Counted from the first letter of the stretch, positions 1-11,419 are shown. The stretch: DNA of 64,000 bases from Zhengitettix transpicula (GCA_037074705.1 CM073591.1:7749587-7813586); one strand, 5' to 3'. A program made the numbers and translations. Notes: a model not told the origin generated them from the letters alone.

Positions 1-595
1 GTGCCCCGTGTGTAAAAACTGATTATTTCCGCGTATCCCCCGCGCCCAACTAACAGGCGCTGATTATCGCGGCGTAATTGATGCGGAGCGTCGAAATTGA
101 GCACTTTGTCACGGTTAATACGTGAGTGGGTGACGTCCCGTTCCCTGCGAGCGTAATAAAGGGGGCCCCTTCCTTTTATTTACGGCTCCACCACACCAGC
201 GAGTCCTTCCTTAATTTCTTTTCCTCCTGCGGCGACGTCCCGAGCCTTGCCTTGCACCACCCTGGGAACTACTGCCCCGTTCTTGCATCTCACACAGAGG
301 CCTAGATGCCCTCACTATACGTTTTACGCTTTGCCTCCCATAATGCCACAGGGAACATAACTGTATGGTAGGTGCCATTAACCCCCTAAAGTAACTCTAG
401 ATCCATTACATACATTTAACATGTATAAAAAAAGTTTTAACCCCCCCCCCCCCCCCCGCTGACGACACCGCGGCAACCACGTACCGGTATTTTTAGTTCA
501 TTATGAAATGCTGTAGATGGTGGGACGAGGCGGGACTCATTACCTTCCTGAGCCGCGCCGGTCCATCTTAGACACATACGAGGGTGGTCTGAGTA
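1..595. other. Unique non-coding stretch with a C17 run
   Basis: No gene is seen. A 17-base C homopolymer lies at 441-457. The rest is mixed-composition sequence without a convincing open frame, tRNA motif or repeat relative in this window. Confidence 0.6.
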
Positions 596-1190
596 GTTTC
601 CGACCCAACAGCGGTAGATATGTTACAATATATGTACGTGCGTAACACTCTCGATGAGAGCTCAGTGAACGGTGGATGACACTTCCCTCAGGTGACCTGC
701 CCGACGTCACAACGAGAGAGAGCGCATTCCAGCGGCTCATGGACACGCTCATGTGTGTGTGCCTGTGTGTCAATGACGTCCCGGAAGGGCCTTTAACAAT
801 GGACACTCCCGATGATATGTTACAATATATGTACGTGCATGACAGCTCAGTGAATGGTGCCTGACTCTTACCTCAGGTGTTACAACCGCGCCCCTGTCCG
901 ACGTGACAACGAGAGAGCTCATGGACACGCTCATGTGTGTGTGTGTGTGGCAATGACGTCCCGGAAGGGCCTTTATCAATGGACACTCCCGATGATATGT
1001 TACAATATATGTACGTGCATGACAGCTCAGTGAACGGTGCCTGACTCTTACCTCAGGTGTCACAGCCGCGCCCCTGCCCGACGTCACGACGACAGAGAGA
1101 GCCACTACCATGGTGGCAGCGCATCCCAGCGGCTCACGGACACGCTCATGTGTGTGTACGTGTGTGTGTGGCAATGACGTCCCGGAAGGG
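596..1190. repeat. 180-221 bp tandem repeat, about three units
   Basis: The motif GATATGTTACAATATATGTA recurs at 617, 814 and 994, and CAATGACGTCCCGGAAGG at 771, 951 and 1172. Spacing is therefore about 180-221 bp. Each unit carries a short (GT)n tract before CAATGACGTC, and differences in GT length explain part of the variation. Short open frames on both strands here only reflect the repeat. Confidence 0.85.
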
Positions 1191-1754
1191 GCCGCCGGCC
1201 ATTAGCGGATTAGAGCGTCGAGCGTGTCGGGATCGCTCTCCGATATGGAATTATCGGCACAGGAGGAGGAGGAGGAGGATATGGATGCCATTCGGCCGTG
1301 AATTCCGCTCCGTTTCCTGCTGCTGCCGCCGTCACTAGTGGAACAACCAAACAACGGGCCATGCGCGCGTGGGCGGACGCCGCCTGAGCAGCGATTTTCC
1401 AATCAAGAGCCGCCCAGTGTGTGGCAGAGATTTCGTTACACGAGGCCGGGCTTCGGGTTACATCCACCCAGGAAAGTGCAAACTACCTGTGTGTGTGTGT
1501 GTCCTAGATGAACCCCCGTGTAGCATCTACACTAATCTTCTAGTCAACAAGTGACCATATGCAGACGGGAATCCTAATTACGTCATCAGCGCCTTCAGAG
1601 GGTCAGAAATACTCCCCCGGGGGCGATGAGAGAGAGTCAACAACATTCCCCTCGGTGTCCTAAGTCACTGAAAAATATATACTCCTGTAGTACCTTAATA
1701 CACCTTACAGCAGTCCACGTTACAACGTGAGACGACAACCAACCACATTGCAAT
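1191..1754. other. Unique non-coding stretch with short SSRs
   Basis: Nothing gene-like is supported. It contains an (AGG)n tract near 1261-1280 and a short (GT)n near 1490-1502. A short phrase near 1577-1600 (ACGTCATCAGCGCC) recurs near 3030, so part is probably old repeat. Confidence 0.5.
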
Positions 1755-2403
1755 CTCCAATGACCTTTCTCGCAGCTCCTCTCACTAACTATCTCCAGGG
1801 ACAATGATGGGATGAAGGAAGATAACTAGAAAAAAGCAATGGAGAATGTGGAAGAATAAGGAGATGAAGGAAGATAACTAGAAAAAAGCAACGGATAAGC
1901 TGGAAGAAAAAGGGGATGAAGGAAGATAACTAGAAAAAAAGCAACGGGGAATGTGGAATAATAAGGGGATGAAGGAAGATAACTATAAAAAAAGCAGCGG
2001 AGAATGTGGAAGAATAAGGCGGTGAAGGAAGATAACTAGAAAAAACGCAATGGAGAAAGGGGAAGAATAAGGGGATGAAGGAAGATAACTAGAAAAAAGC
2101 AGCGGAGAAGGTGGAAGAATAAGGGGATGAAGGAAAATAACTAGAAAAAAGCAACGGAGAATGTGGAAGAATAAGGGAATGAAGGAAGATAACTAGAAAA
2201 AAGCAGCGGAGAAGGTGGAAGAATAAGGGGATGAAGGAAGATAACTAGAAAAAAGCAACGGAGAATGTGGAAGAATAAGGGGATGAAGGAAGATAACTAG
2301 AAAAAAGCAACGGATAAGCTGGAAGAAAAGGGGATGAAGGAAGATAACTCCAATGACCTTTCTCGCAGCTCCTCTCACTAACTACCTCCAGGGACAATGA
2401 TGG
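1755..2403. repeat. 53-bp minisatellite flanked by 56-bp direct repeats
   Basis: About eleven copies of a 52-53 bp unit containing GATGAAGGAAGATAACTAGA run from about 1811 to 2347, nearly all purine on the + strand. The array is bracketed by almost identical 56-bp segments at 1755-1810 and 2348-2403, both containing AATGACCTTTCTCGCAGC. Together these look like a single expanded locus. The minus-strand open frame through it is a repeat artefact. Confidence 0.9.
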
Positions 2404-2904
2404 CTTCTTCGTCGTGCAAGAACCTTCCTTGTCTTCTAAATTTGAATTTTTAAAACACTTGGATGCAAAGAATATCTACATCCAGAGATCACATTTCGCC
2501 TTTGTACAACTTCTCAGGTTCTTTTTTAACCATAACAGTAATTGAATTCATATTATTATATGTGTTCATTACTCTACACACACACACACACACGCATGTT
2601 CGCTACTCTTTGCGCCACGACTAATGTCAACGTGCTGTTACTTGAAGCAATACTACCAACCTGGTGAATGACTACACGTCACATACAAGCAAAATGGCCT
2701 CCTGCGACCACCACGTGCTTTATACGACCGCGCGTCATCGCTGACGTCATCACGTCTCTCGACACAGCGCAATTTCAAGTTCATTTTTGTTTTCCTTGGT
2801 ATTGTAACTACTCCTAGTACAGTACGTCACCAACGTTTCACAGACGACACATCTACAGATATTATATGCTTTTTTGATTTTTGATTTTTTAAAAGAAATA
2901 TATA
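2404..2904. other. Unique AT-leaning stretch with (CA)n
   Basis: No gene is seen. A (CA)n microsatellite lies near 2576-2594. The remainder has no recognisable repeat or RNA motif. Confidence 0.5.
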
Positions 2905-2990
2905 TCTGTGTGTCCCGGCGCGGGCGTTGCCCCCGGGGGGTATTTATTTCAGTAACCCCCGAAAAAGTATTTTATTCTACATTAATGTAG
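2905..2990 (+). mobile_element. RPT-B head fragment
   Basis: TCCCGGCGCGGGCGTTGCCC followed by GGGG and TATTTATTT resembles the head of the RPT-B elements at 12925 and 46672. Only the first ~80 bp can be followed. The assignment rests on head similarity alone. Confidence 0.45.
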
Positions 2991-3072
2991 CAGTGGAGAA
3001 GTGGTTTAACCCTAACCCTATAGCAGATTACGTCATCAGCGCCATTTTAGAGAAGCAGAAATACTCCCCCGA

Positions 3073-3418
3073 AGTTGTTCGCTGTTCCCATTTGGAACAC
3101 TCGGCCAGCTGCCTTCTAAACTGGTCGAGGTACGGAGAAGGGAATGCTGCGTCCCCACACAGTAAACGCTTCTCCCGCCATCCAGGGAAGGAGAAGTACC
3201 CAATGCCCGAACTACCTGATGCAGGCTTTTCCCTGCATTACTTTTAGGCAAACGCCGCGCGGTAGGATCCTTAAACCAGAGCCCTGGGGCCCCTAGTTAA
3301 ACCTTGGCTACCTTCCTCTACCCTTCCGCATCCCCCCTTTCACATCCCTTCCTATGCTATTAAAGGGGAGTTGCCACCATGTGGATTAGCCTCGTGTAGG
3401 CTGTTACCCTAAAAAAAA
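3073..3418 (+). mobile_element. RPT-A copy, 5'-truncated, ending in A8
   Basis: This matches the distal two-thirds of the RPT-A family, from about GTTCCCATTTGGAACA onward, and stops at CTGTTACCCT followed by A8 (3411-3418). It lacks the first ~180 bp seen in the copies at 20645 and 28725. Loss of the 5' part with a precise A-tail end suggests retroposition. The class is unknown and no promoter box was found. Confidence 0.75.
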
Positions 3419-4045
3419 CAAATGTCAAGATCGTCGCAGGTCTGAGTGGCTCACGCGCCCCCTAGATGGTTTTGGGGGAGACGATTTGAATGACAATATC
3501 CAGAGAGACTGAGACCTGGAACAGGAAGCTGAAGATCTCCAGGACTCTTTTCCTCCCGAGATTGATTTCGTAATTAGACAAGAGTCCGATGAAGCCGGGC
3601 AAGGCAGGAATGCAGGGGGATGGCAGCACATGTGAAGGGGGTGGTGGTATTCGGCATCGATTGTCTGCGAGCGGCATCTCTTCTTCTTCTTACAGGACGG
3701 CGCCCCCCCACCCAACCCCACCGCCTCCTCTCTCGCAGATTAGTAACGAAATATCCCGCGCAGGAGGAAGGAGACGGCTGCTTTATTGGACATTCCTGGC
3801 GGCTACGAGATCAATGGCGTCGCGGCCGGTCTCCCTTTTCAGTGTCTTGTAGAGACGCGACCACCAGGGCGGTGTAGGGAGGTTGCACTGCTCTACACTG
3901 CGTGTTCCTCCGCACTCAACCACCCCCCCCCCCATCTGTACAGACACGAGCCGCTCCGTACGTACCAACACTCAGAGATGATGCTACGAAGCAACAGCCC
4001 AGGAGCTACGTCCGTCACTAAAAAAATCCTCCAGGAGCAAAATGG
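3419..4045. other. Unique stretch with C-rich runs
   Basis: No gene is supported. Short overlapping open frames exist on both strands but show no family resemblance. Several poly-C patches occur, for example near 3703-3720 and 3921-3932. Confidence 0.5.
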
Positions 4046-4546
4046 TCAGGTATTTTATTCTTCCTCCCCCCCCTCCCGAACTTGTAAATGTCGTGGCCAT
4101 TAGTGAGGGGGGGAAACAGTTTTCCTATTCAAGAGGCCTCGGGGGGAAAAGCCAAAAACCACGACGTCTTTTCAGTTTTTCCCTGATAGCAGAAGAATGA
4201 AGCGTTCTAGTGAAAATAATGTCCAGTGATGAATTGTAGAGGATGAAATTCTGCATGTGATGGTGGACTCGAGGACGGAATCAGGTCCACGGAAGTGGGA
4301 GAAATCCTGCGTCAAAGTCACGACACTTCCCCTAGGAGAATGCAGCTTGTCGTATTTCTAGTGCTGATATCTGCAAAATGGCCGCCAGTGACGTCATTAG
4401 TCACGGAGTAAAGGTCGTGGAGGATTTAATTCACTTTCCAACGCGTGATCTGGTTTTTTAAAAAAATCAATTCAAAATGGCCGCAGATACACGCATGTTG
4501 CTGTCTGCACACACGGGGCTGATGTCATGGCGCTGAGTGACGTCAC
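4046..4546 (-). repeat. RPT-C copy, left arm of large inverted repeat
   Basis: This segment is the reverse complement of 4673-5155. Shared landmarks are AATGGCCACGACAT, the GAACGCTTCATTCTT block, GCTGATATCTGCAAAATGGC, GTGACGTCATT and a terminal GTGACGTCAC at 4537-4546. The family has no visible long open frame. Each copy carries several CRE palindromes and AAAATGGCCGC motifs. Confidence 0.9.
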
Positions 4547-4672
4547 TTGTCTGTGTGGCAGAGAATATTAACATGTCTAAGAGTATCCTTGTTCTAAGAG
4601 AGGAAGAAAGAGTCCAGCGTTTCAAAGAGCATCTACATACTTCAGCAAGAAAGAAAGACCAGCAAGCAGCAC
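4547..4672. other. Spacer of the RPT-C inverted repeat
   Basis: This 126-bp spacer separates the two RPT-C arms. Its right half (4612-4672, CCAGCGTTTCAAAGAGCATC) matches the segment that joins the two tandem RPT-C copies near 8613-8669, so it is the proximal part of the right-hand RPT-C unit. Confidence 0.75.
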
Positions 4673-5155
4673 GTGACGTCACTCAGCGCCACGACGTCAG
4701 CCCCGTGTGTGCAGACAGCAACATGCGTGTATCTGCGGCCATTTTGAATTGATTTTTGTTAAAACCAGATCACGGGTTGCAAAGAAAATTAAATCCTCCA
4801 CGACCTTTACTCCGTGACTAATGACGTCACTGGCGGTCATTTTGCAGATATCAGCACTGGAAATACGACAAGCTGCATTCTCTTAGGGAAATGCCGTGAC
4901 TTTGACGCAGGATTTCTCCCACTTCCTTGGACCTGATTCCATCCTCGAGTCCACCATCACATGCAGAATTTCATCCTCTACAATTCATCTCTGGACATCA
5001 TTTTCACTAGAACGCTTCATTCTTTTGCTATTACTGAAAAAGTGGTTTTTAGACTCACAGAATTTCTTCCCCCTCGAGGCCTTTCGAACTGGAAAACTTT
5101 GGTTTCTTCTCTAATGGCCACGACATGTACAAAGGTGGGGGAACAAATACCCGCT
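4673..5155 (+). repeat. RPT-C copy, right arm of large inverted repeat
   Basis: It begins with GTGACGTCACTCAGCGCC and ends near TGGCCACGACATGTACAAAG. It pairs with 4046-4546 and is also the same family, same strand, as 8111-8612 and 8670-9145. The TGACGTCA palindrome occurs at its start and again near 4823. Confidence 0.9.
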
Positions 5156-6255
5156 GTGAGATGTACGATGTATAGCTACTGGGCTATGTAAGTTCGGATG
5201 AGGCCTACGTACAGCACGATGACGTCACGCCACGTGGGGCTTCATGAGGACCGCTTGCTTGGGTCATCGCCTCCCTTTTTAATCGGATCTCCATTTTTTA
5301 GGGTCACGCACGAGGTGAATCCTCCCGTTTAATAGGATAGGGAAAGGGGACAGCAAGGTAGCTGTTGTTTTAAGGGATCCTCCTCCCCCCTCCATAATCC
5401 CCGGGGCATTCACCTATGACTGATGCTGGACAAACACACACACACCTGCCCGCCTTAGAAAGAGAAACCCTGCAAAATCGTTGGTCGGGCTTCCAGTGGG
5501 AACAACAGACAACAACGACGACGTAATAGTATTTTATCCTCCACCGTCCGAGTAGAGGGTTGGTAGCACTGAATTTTCTCCCGCTTTCATCGCGACGATA
5601 TGACGTTTCAAGGGAACCTTTCAGTGCCTTCAGATAAATCGGCCGCCATTTTGTGATGAGAATAATTTACTTACAATTTTTTTCCCTTATTATAAGCTCT
5701 TAAATCTCCTTGCTATTGACGCCTCGTCAGGTTGGGAAAAACAACAGAAAAAAAACAATTTAACAGTAGGCAAAATTATTTTTTTTCGTTACTATACTGC
5801 GATTAAAATTAGAAGGCTGGCTGCTTCCCTTTGGGCGAGGTTGGAGGGAATCTCTCTCTGTGTGTGTGTGTGTGTGAGGTGTTTGACCGCGAATCCACCC
5901 AATCAGAACGCTTTAAACACATTGGGAGAGGCTTTTGTCCGGGGGGACAATGCGGCGGCGCCGTCGACGAACAATCGCACAGGGTGCTCTACCGTTTCCA
6001 GTCCCTCACTGCAGAAACCGGACCGGCCCGATTCTGTCGTAGGGAGTTTCCTCTCTCAACAAGCATCTGTAGTTGTGTTGTGACAAGTAGTCATGTGTGT
6101 GTGTGTGTGTTTCCCCCCTATAAGTCCATTTACGTCATCAGTGACGTCATAATAAGTTTATGGTTCTATTATTTTTTCCAGTGTGTTGATATGAAACTAT
6201 GTAATGCAGTTTTCTTTACTATTTACAGACAATATTCATGTATTAAAATTTAAAA
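5156..6255. other. Unique stretch with GT microsatellites
   Basis: No gene is supported. (GT)n tracts lie at 5860-5876 and 6094-6111. Two phrases, CTGCGATTAAAATTAGAAGG (near 5807) and GACGAACAATCG (near 5966), recur around 23030 and 23140, so an old dispersed repeat is present. TGACGTCA occurs near 6140. Confidence 0.5.
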
Positions 6256-6455
6256 CAACGTTTCGGTACGTGTGTGTCCCCCTTCATCGGGTCAAAAAAT
6301 AAAAACTGCACCATCAGTTTCATTTAAACAGACGTAAAAAGACAACAACCTTTTAAAAAAAAATATGTGGACACACGACGGCGAATTCTGTCCGTATATC
6401 ACGAGAATTACCTGAAGATGGTGCAAAACACGTACCGAAACGTGTTTGTTTTTTC
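6256..6455. repeat. Inverted pair of CGAAACGT-tail motifs
   Basis: The minus strand near 6256-6290 reads CCGATGAAGGGG then CGTACCGAAACGTTG. The plus strand at 6410-6447 reads CCTGAAGATGG then CGTACCGAAACGTG. A CTGAAGA-to-GAAACG phrase of this kind follows the GIY-YIG region in many animal Penelope-like and related retroelements, so these may be two short remnants facing each other. The assignment is tentative. Confidence 0.35.
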
Positions 6456-6579
6456 CATTTAATAAATAAATATTGTCTGGTTTGGTCAAAGAAGCTGCAG
6501 TGTCTGTTTAATAGTTGTGTAATGGCAGGGGAGGACCGAGGCCCTGGGGGGAACGACCGCGTGGGCGCCCGCCACGTGC

Positions 6580-7045
6580 CTTCTCATTTTAATCGGACTA
6601 TAGTAACGATTCAAACACCCCGTTTTTCTCCTTTATTCTCAGGTGCCTTGAAAAGTCCCACCGGGGGCATAGTTGGCATCACTGCCGCCGTGGGCCGTTT
6701 CTTCGGGGGCTGTCTCTCTCTCTCGCTCGCTCGCAGGGGGAAGATACATTGGTCGGACTGGTCGGACGATTCAAACCCCATTTTTCTCCATTCTCAGGAG
6801 CCTTGAAAGGTGGGAGAAAAGTCCCTCCGCGGGCATAGTTGGCATCACTGCTGCCGTGCGCCGTTTCTTCGGGGGCTGTCTCTCTCTCTCGCTCGCTCGC
6901 AGGGGGATGATACATTGGTCGGACTGGTCGGACGATTCAAACCCCATTTTTCTCCATTCTCAGGAGCCTTGAAAGGTGGGAGAAAAGTCCCTCCGCGGGC
7001 ATAGTTGGCATCACTGCCGCCGTGGGCCGTTTCTTCGGCGGGGTG
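6580..7045. repeat. 166-bp tandem repeat, about 2.8 copies
   Basis: GCATAGTTGGCATCACTGC recurs at about 6667, 6833 and 6999, a period of 166 bp. Each unit contains a CTCTCTCTCGCTCGCTCGCA tract and CATTGGTCGGACTGGTCGG. The copies are nearly identical, so the expansion is recent. Confidence 0.9.
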
Positions 7046-7518
7046 GCCTTACAGGGAGATAACAGTCACAGAGAGATAGACACACGGGGACAGCACGAGT
7101 TAATTTAGAGGAGGAGGTGGTGGTGGTGGTTGTGGGAATTTAAAATTGTCCGCCTGAGTGAAAGCCGTGGCAATCGGAGGAGGAGGGGAGCCGCTGACAT
7201 GCGAGCGAGGCTTTGCTGCTGAATTGGGTTAAATGCGGGCGGGGGGGCAATTACGGAGGGATTCAGGTGCACATAAAGAGAGAAACACGTGTGTGTGTGT
7301 GTGTGTGTGTGTTAGCGGACGGCCATTAGCGACGACCACAAAATACTCAAAAGCCGCACAATGCACAGAGACTATTGCGGAAAAACAACTGCCACCAGAG
7401 GGATAAATCGGGTCGTTTAGCTTCGCTGAAATTCAAGGAACGGCTTTCACAAAGTACGAGCATCCCTGGATCATAATAAAGTTCACAGATGTATCATCTA
7501 ACACATAACATCACCTCT
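7046..7518. other. Unique stretch with GGT and GT microsatellites
   Basis: No gene is seen. A (GGT)n patch lies near 7110-7130 and (GT)n at 7289-7312. Confidence 0.5.
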
Positions 7519-8095
7519 GTATGTATGTATGTATGTATGTATGTAAGTGTGTCCGCATACAAATCTAAACCCGCGGAGCGATTTAGCCTAAATTTTCGAA
7601 CACGTGTTCCTTTAGAACCGTACACAAACACTGTGTGTATGTGTGTGGGGGTGACACACGTCTACAAACCCCCCTCCCCTCCCCTACCCCCCAACAGACG
7701 ACCAAATTTCGTACACGTGTTCCTTGCCGACACGGAAACAAACCCTGAGGAGGGATGAGACACATCAACCACCCCCTAGGGACGGGGGGGGGGGTGGAAA
7801 TTTTCAAAAATGCTGAAACAGCCGATATTAGTGTCTGATAAATATTTTTTCCGAGTCTTAAGATGTTGATAATATTTCTCCCGATTTAATCTGTGTATAA
7901 TTTCAACCCCTTACAACGACATTGGAAGCGACCACCCTTATTAGGGGGTGGGTGTTACATAAAATGAAAGCAAAAAACAACCGAGATTAGAGTCAAATAC
8001 GAAGTTATGGATGTCGCTGAGTTTCATTGTGACTACCCCGGGCAATCCTCCTAGGGACGGAGGGGGTGGAAATTTTCGAACGTGGTTAATATTCT
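7519..8095 (-). mobile_element. RPT-B fragment, minus orientation
   Basis: It opens with (TGTA)n at 7519-7545 and continues with ATTTTCGAACACGTGTTCC, a C-rich patch and repeated modules containing AAACAGCCGATATTAG. The same order, including the (TGTA)n edge, is seen in the minus-oriented copy at 47923-48645. It lacks the CCCGGCGTTGCCC head, so it is partial. Confidence 0.65.
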
Positions 8096-8110
8096 CTGCC
8101 CCACTGACAA

Positions 8111-8669
8111 GTGACGTCACTCAGCGCCATGACATCAGCCCCGTGTGTGCAGACAGCAACATGCGTGTATCTGCGGCCATTTTGAATTGATTTTATTAAA
8201 AACCAGATCAAGCGTTGGAAATAGAATTAAATCCTCCACGACCTTTACTCCGTGACTGATGACGTCACTGGCGGCCATTTTGCAGATATCAGCAGTAGAA
8301 ATACGACAACCTGCATTCCCTTAAGGAAATGCCGTGACTTTGACGCAGGATTTCTCCCACTTCCTTGGACCTGATTCCGTCCTCGAGTCCACCATCACAT
8401 GCAGAATTTCATCCTCTACAATTCATCACTGGACATTATTTCCTCTACAACGCTTCATTCTTCTGCTATCAGCGGAAAACTGAAGAGAGGAACCAAAACG
8501 TCGTGGTTTTTAGGTTGACAAAATCTTTTTCCCCAGGCGTTTTGAATAGGAAAAGTGTTTTTTTTTCACTAATGGCCACGACATGTACAAAGTTGGGGGG
8601 TAAAAAATACCAGCGTTTCAAAGAATGTCTATATTCTTTTACACGGAAGCAAAGAATAGCAAGCAGAAC
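8111..8669 (+). repeat. RPT-C tandem copy 1
   Basis: It begins GTGACGTCACTCAGCGCCAT and follows the 4673-5155 copy through TGGCCACGACATGTACAAAG, then continues with the linker CAGCGTTTCAAAGAATG. The next unit starts 559 bp further on, so this is a head-to-tail pair. Confidence 0.9.
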
Positions 8670-9145
8670 GTGACGTCACTCGCATCATCGGCGCCATATT
8701 AGCGATGTACACACACGAAAACGTGTGTATCTCCGGCCAATTTAATTGGATTGTTAAAACCAGATCATGCGTTGGAAAGAGAATTAAATTCTCTACAACT
8801 TTCCTCCGTTGACTAATGACGTCACTGCCGGCCATTTTGCAGATATCAGCACTAGAAATACAACAAGCTGCATTCTCTCCGCGAATGCCGTAACTTTGAC
8901 GGACGATTTCTCCCACTTCCTTGAACCTGATACCGTCCTCGAGTCCACCATCACATGCAGAATTTCATCCTCTACAATTCATCCCTGAACATTATTTTCA
9001 CTAGAACGCTTCATTCGGCTGCTATCAGCGGAAAAGTGAAGAGAGGTACCAAAACGTCTTTTCTCTGAGGCCTCTTGAATAGGAAAACTTTGGTTGTTCA
9101 CTAATGGCCACGACATGTACAAAGGTGGGGGTAAATAATACCGAA
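8670..9145 (+). repeat. RPT-C tandem copy 2
   Basis: It starts with GTGACGTCACTCGCATC and is more diverged than copy 1 in its first 90 bp. It then matches well through GCAGATATCAGCACTAGAAA to CCACGACATGTACAAAGG near 9121. TGACGTCA occurs at 8671 and near 8818. Confidence 0.9.
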
Positions 9146-9264
9146 CTTTTTACTCTCTAAGTTTCCCACGGTAAGCTCCTGCTCGGGACCAGGCCAGGCC
9201 AGGCAGGCCAGACACCCAACGTATTAATAGTTGATTCGCCATAGTGAAATATGGCCGGCACGCG

Positions 9265-9300
<36 letters not shown>

Positions 9301-9958
9301 CGGTGGAGGTTGCGAGGTATCGGAATTTTGCGGATGTTTCGCTGTGTCGGATGCAGGGGGCGGTTTCCCACCCACCGCCGCTTCCTGCGTTTACTGGAAT
9401 GATTTACGAGAGCGGCGGATCTGGTACAATATATATATATATATATCGCACGTCCATGCGATCCGCATCCCAAAGTCTTTTCTATTTTTTAAAAGCGTTG
9501 AGTACATAGCGTCTGCCATTACCGCAACGCAAAGGGCGACCGCAACAAGGCGGCAGGCAGTGAGGCAGGGTGTGACTGACGTCCATCAGCCAGCGCTCGG
9601 GAACTCACCTGGAACAGGAACAAGGAGAAAAACACCTTTAGTCGGGTAAAATCACTCAAGATCAACTCGCTACAGTAAAATCAAGGACCGTATACATAGG
9701 AAAAAAACATTTCATTCAAAGAATATACAGAGAAAAGTTTTCACAAGGTTCAAAATGCATTATTTAGATGAAAAAATAATAATACGTCTCTATTAACATA
9801 AAACTATGAGGTAAAATAGACCCTTAGCAGACAAAATTAAGTGATGACGTAATTACCACAGAGCCTAGAGCGACACAAACCGCACAAAACAGTTGAGAAA
9901 GTCACAAGAGTTATTATAGCATGCGTCAGGAACGAAGCGGCGCAGATCGACTACATAG
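9146..9958. other. Unique stretch with GT and TA microsatellites
   Basis: (GT)n lies at 9268-9296 and (AT)9 at 9429-9446. Open frames on both strands between 9150 and 9650 are driven by the microsatellites and have no family resemblance. No RNA gene is seen. Confidence 0.5.
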
Positions 9959-10308
9959 ATAGAGAGAGGGGGGGAGGAGAGAGAGAGGAGAGAGAGAAGA
10001 GAGAGAGAAGATGGAGAGAGAGGAGAGAGAGAGGAGAGAGAGTGAGAGGAGAGAGAGGAGAGAGAGAGGAGAGAGAGAGGAGAGAGAGAAGATAGAGAGA
10101 GGAGAGAGAGAGAAGAGAGAGGAGAGAGAGAAGATAGAGAGAGAAGATAGAGAGAGAGGAGAGAGAGGAGAGAGAGGAGAGAGGAGAGAGAGAGGAGAGA
10201 GGAGAGAGAGAGGAGAGAGGAGAGAGAGAGGAGAGAGAGAAGATAGAGAGAGAGAAGAGAGAGAGGAGAGAGAGAAGATAGAGAGAGAGAAGAGAGAGAA
10301 GAGAGAGA

Positions 10309-10349
<41 letters not shown>
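9959..10349. repeat. 390-bp homopurine GA tract
   Basis: This is almost pure purine on the + strand, built from GAGAGAGAGG, AGAGAGAAGATAGAGAGA and similar steps, ending in pure (AG)n from about 10311. Such long homopurine mirror-like tracts can form triplex (H-)DNA; this is general knowledge, not shown here. The 113-168 residue open frames are translations of the repeat. Confidence 0.95.
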
Positions 10350-10352
<3 letters not shown>

Positions 10353-10956
10353 ACGACATATAAATCACCATTTTAGCATTGGCGCGACAGCAAGAGCCTC
10401 AATAACTTCCCCATTAAAGGAATGTGGGGAGGGTGGTACGTGGTCGCTCCCACCATCTGAGCTACCCTGTAATTCAGTCTGAGGACACACATATAACTGG
10501 ATACTTCGCTTTAAAAATCGTTTTCTTTTAATCCTGAAAATATTCTTTTCAATAGATATAAATAAACAGTACAACGTTTCTGCAATCCTTGTTGGTATCG
10601 TCGGGTGACTGAAGTGAAGGAAGAACCGTGACAACGGGACACAACACAAATTTTGCTTTTCAGATCATTCCCCTCCCCCCCGCCTCCCTCTGTTGTTGTT
10701 GTTGTCTTTTGGTCGTTCTGCGGCTGTTCCTTTAATAGAATCACCTGACGAAAGCAACAAGAGTTTCGGAATTGTTAACTTATTAGTGTAGTTTTAAGAC
10801 AGACGTATTGTACTTCAATTTCTTTGCTTGGAATTGTTTGTTTACTATTGTGTGCAGAAGTGAACCTCGTCTAAGTCGCGCGGTATCGTGACTAGTGGCG
10901 CCTTTGTTGGAATCGGCACCGGCAGAGTGGCAACGCTTGCGCTGGTGGAGACCCGC

Positions 10957-10992
<36 letters not shown>

Positions 10993-11206
10993 CGGTACTG
11001 GAAAATACGACGTAACGGACAACTACGTCAATGGCCTAGTAATTCCCTTCCTCTACTCTTAAAGATGAGACGTTACAATCGTGCCCTGATAAAGGAATTA
11101 AAGCTCAGTATTCGTACAATACTAATAAAGAATATGGTTTCGGTACCTGTAGAAAGATGGAGGTGCTCTTTGTGTGTGTGTCATCTATTCATACTAGAGT
11201 CACAGA
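10350..11206. other. Unique stretch with (AT)16
   Basis: No gene is seen. (AT)16 is at 10959-10990. Near 10741-10770 a CACCTGACGAAAG then AGTTTCGG phrase resembles the retroelement tail motifs seen near 6256-6450. Confidence 0.5.
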
Positions 11207-11419
11207 CTGCATGAGGATGATTCACGGCATGGAACCTCCCCTAGTTAGTTCGTAGGAAAGCGTGGGGATGCGGAGGTGGACAGCAAGGTTGTCTATGGTT
11301 ACAGTTTTAAGGATTCTACTCCGCAGGACAAATCCATACAGAAACGTGAATGAGATAGGTCGGGCTCTTGGCACTTGTCCCACGCCATTCCCTGGAAGCT
11401 GGGAGAGGGGTTTGCTCCA
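11207..11419 (-). mobile_element. RPT-A copy, diverged, partial
   Basis: TAGGTCGGGCTCTTGGCACT and TTGTCCCACGCCATTCCCTG are family-specific landmarks. The end nearest the A-tail (left) is strongly diverged and the 5' half (right) is missing where the next copy begins. Confidence 0.65.

Noticed and set aside
3006..3025. AACCCTAACCCTA, possible telomere repeat
   Set aside because: Only two to three units, not the TTAGG type usual in arthropods, and surrounded by unrelated sequence.
9865..10371. 168-residue S/L-rich and 113-residue R/E-rich open frames
   Set aside because: Both are direct translations of the GA/CT repeat and have no non-repeat sequence.
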